Assembly (NCBI GenBank): GCA_903911805.1 | Contig: CAIWET010000479.1 | Location: 1-9,350 of the forward strand | Reading direction: 5' to 3' | DNA length: 9,350 nucleotides | DNA from: an uncultured Ignavibacteria bacterium | GTDB lineage: Bacteria > Bacteroidota > Ignavibacteria > Kapaibacteriales > UBA2268 | Part shown: positions 7,836 through 9,350 of the stretch, piece after piece | Numbering within the stretch: the first letter of the stretch is position 1 | Layout: each line of letters starts with the position of its first letter | Made by a program: the position numbers and the translations under genes | The notes under the pieces: generated by a model | Told to the model about the DNA's origin: nothing | Database searches by the model: none | The model's input: the letters and a program-made list of their open reading frames with translations, nothing else

Positions 7836-7840
7836 TTCCT
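7836..7840 (-). promoter_or_regulatory. Ribosome binding site of the cysteine synthase-family gene
   Basis: On the minus strand AGGAA lies four bases before the ATG at 7831, within the 17-base gap after the stop codon of the upstream gene. The short gap leaves no space for a separate promoter, so the two genes are most likely translated from one transcript. Confidence 0.45.
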
Positions 7841-7848
7841 ATATTTTA

Positions 7849-9315
7849 TTATTTTATTTCAAACCAATCCGAAATTTTGTAAGATTTTGATAAATCATCA
7901 TTTTTATGAATATACTCTCTTGTTTGAGGATTGCAAATATAATCTTTTTCAAGAGTTTCAATATTTTCCGTTATATATTTAATTGCATTGCATATTTCAT
8001 ATACTTCTTTATCTGATGTAGTAGGATGGAATGAAATCCTTACCCATCCTGGCTTATGATTCAATATTCCTTGCTCAATTTCACCAGTAATGATATGGGA
8101 AGTTTTATAATCAATATTAAACAGGTAATGCCCATAAGTACCAGCACAAGAGCATCCACCACGTGATTGAATTCCATAATAATCATTCAATAATTTGCCC
8201 ATTAAATTATAATGAACTTTTTCAACATTAAATGAAATAATCGAGATTCTATCGTGAATATTATTTGCTAATATTTTAATTCCTTCCACATTTTCAAGTT
8301 CTTCAAATGCAATCTTTAGTAATTCTTTCTCTCTTTGAAGAATATTTTCTACACCCATTTCTTCTTTCAGCTTAATACACATTGCTGCTCTGATAGCTTG
8401 TAGAAATCCTGGAGTGCCACCATCTTCTCTAACTTCAATATCTTCATAAAAACTATATTCGCCCCAGCGATTAGTCCACTTTACAGTTCCACCTCCAGCT
8501 TTATCAGGAATTTTGTTAGTATAAAGATTTTTATTGAAAATTAAAACTCCACTTGCACCTGGTCCACCTAAAAATTTATGAGGTGAAAAATAAATTGCAT
8601 CTAAAGATTCCATTGGGTCTTCTGGGTGCATATCAATATTAACATAAGGAGCTGAAGCAGCAAAATCTACAAAACATAAACCGCCGTGCTGATGCATTAT
8701 TTTTGCTAGTCTGTGATAATCAGTTTTAATACCTGTTACATTTGCACAAGCAGTAAATGCACCAATTTTCAATTTTCTTGATTTAAATTTTTTTAAATTA
8801 GTTTCAAGTTCTTTGAAATTTATTAATCCATTGTCATCTGGAGTTAAATGCACAACGTCTGCATTGCAAACTAACCACGACGTGTGATTGGAATGATGTT
8901 CCATATGAGTAACGAAGACGATAGGTCTGTGGTCGCCAGTTGGGTAATAGAAATTCTTCACTTTTTCAGGAGTTTTCAATCCCATAATTCTCTGAAGTTT
9001 AGTTACTCCAGAAGTCATACCAGAACCAACTGTTAATATTGCATCATTTTCATTTGCATTTACGTGATTTTTAATTATTTGCTGAGCCATTTTGTATGAC
9101 TTTGTGAGCAATGCCCCAGTGGTTGTAGTCTCAGTATGAGTATTTGCAACGTGAGGATAAAAATTATTAATCAAAGAATCCTCAATTGGCTTATAAAGCC
9201 TCCCGCTTGCGGTCCAATCAGCATAGATTTGTTTCTTCTTGCCAAATGGAGTAATAAGCTCGTTATCAATGCCAATGATATTCTCTCTGAATTTTTTAAA
9301 ATATTCTTCTAACAT
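7849..9315 (-). CDS. Class V aminotransferase / cysteine desulfurase-like protein
   Basis: A 488-residue fold-type I PLP enzyme related to SufS/NifS and to other class V aminotransferases. Visible motifs: a TETTTTGAL segment (61-69); EHHSNH (139-144), whose His140 would stack on PLP; Asp217 in VDFAASAP; the Schiff-base Lys247 in SPHKFLGG; and SRGGCSCAGTYGH (384-396), where Cys390 aligns with the SufS persulfide cysteine and Cys388 makes a CxC. Family members are usually about 400-410 residues; the excess is a C-terminal segment after 420 and loop insertions (for example 113-128). The ATG at 9315 is preferred because the only upstream in-frame start is a TTG at 9348 and MLEEYFKKF is a natural beginning. 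Likely reaction: removing sulfur from cysteine to leave alanine and an enzyme persulfide, though a lyase or another class V reaction is possible. It is the first gene of an operon with the cysteine synthase-family gene; no SUF or ISC scaffold gene is adjacent. Confidence 0.88.
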   Translation of the reverse strand: MLEEYFKKFRENIIGIDNELITPFGKKKQIYADWTASGRLYKPIEDSLINNFYPHVANTHTETTTTGALLTKSYKMAQQIIKNHVNANENDAILTVGSGMTSGVTKLQRIMGLKTPEKVKNFYYPTGDHRPIVFVTHMEHHSNHTSWLVCNADVVHLTPDDNGLINFKELETNLKKFKSRKLKIGAFTACANVTGIKTDYHRLAKIMHQHGGLCFVDFAASAPYVNIDMHPEDPMESLDAIYFSPHKFLGGPGASGVLIFNKNLYTNKIPDKAGGGTVKWTNRWGEYSFYEDIEVREDGGTPGFLQAIRAAMCIKLKEEMGVENILQREKELLKIAFEELENVEGIKILANNIHDRISIISFNVEKVHYNLMGKLLNDYYGIQSRGGCSCAGTYGHYLFNIDYKTSHIITGEIEQGILNHKPGWVRISFHPTTSDKEVYEICNAIKYITENIETLEKDYICNPQTREYIHKNDDLSKSYKISDWFEIK

Positions 9316-9350
9316 ATAAAATTTAATTTGTAATAAAATACAATACAAAA

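Noticed and set aside
7743..7982. A 79-residue plus-strand frame spanning the gap between the two PLP-enzyme genes.
   Set aside because: It overlaps both genes antisense, has no ribosome binding site, and its hydrophobic composition is what AT-rich complementary DNA gives.
9313..9348. A start for the class V enzyme at the TTG at 9348, adding 11 residues (YCILLQIKFY).
   Set aside because: TTG is a rare start, no ribosome binding site is visible, and the ATG at 9315 opens a natural N-terminus; the extra residues do not match the family.
9316..9350. A Bacteroidota-type promoter (TTTG / TAnnTTTG) for the PLP-enzyme operon.
   Set aside because: Only 35 bases are available, and no convincing -7 element with proper spacing is present; a small TTGTA/TACAA inverted repeat is likely chance in AT-rich DNA.

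Overview
The window looks like chromosomal DNA from an AT-rich, Gram-negative member of the Bacteroidota / Ignavibacteriota / Kapabacteria group (FCB superphylum). Three things point there: a secreted giant protein with a type IX secretion (T9SS)-like C-terminal sorting domain, tandem choice-of-anchor-D/HYDIN-like domains, and the near absence of Shine-Dalgarno sequences before most genes. The lineage below that level is a guess. All five genes are intact except that the first begins five bases from the left edge and the last begins 35 bases from the right edge, so their promoters lie outside or are only partly visible. There are no RNA genes, insertion sequences or CRISPR arrays, and no gene-free stretch longer than 80 bases.

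Left part (6-4882, plus strand): a two-gene cell-envelope unit. A 1,321-residue secreted surface protein (IgGFc-binding-like N-terminal region, HYDIN-like beta-sandwich repeats, T9SS-type tail) is followed after 13 bases by a 280-residue outer-membrane beta-barrel protein. The unit closes with a strong intrinsic terminator.

Middle (4903-6714, plus strand): a membrane-bound sensor histidine kinase with a periplasmic TPR-like helical sensor, one transmembrane helix and a HisKA/HATPase core. It begins only 20 bases after the terminator, which leaves almost no room for a promoter of its own. No response regulator is visible.

Right part (minus strand, 9315 down to 6716): a two-gene PLP-enzyme operon. 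The first gene is a class V aminotransferase/cysteine-desulfurase-like protein with a CxC at the predicted catalytic cysteine. The second, 17 bases downstream, is a cysteine synthase-family protein with an unusual cysteine-rich C-terminal tail. Together they suggest cysteine sulfur metabolism. The idea that the tail accepts sulfur from the desulfurase-like partner is inference only.

The kinase and cysteine synthase genes converge with one base between their stop codons. Each seems to have its candidate transcription-terminating hairpin inside the end of the other's coding region. No wholly new system is evident; the PLP pair with its cysteine-rich tail is the part most worth following up.
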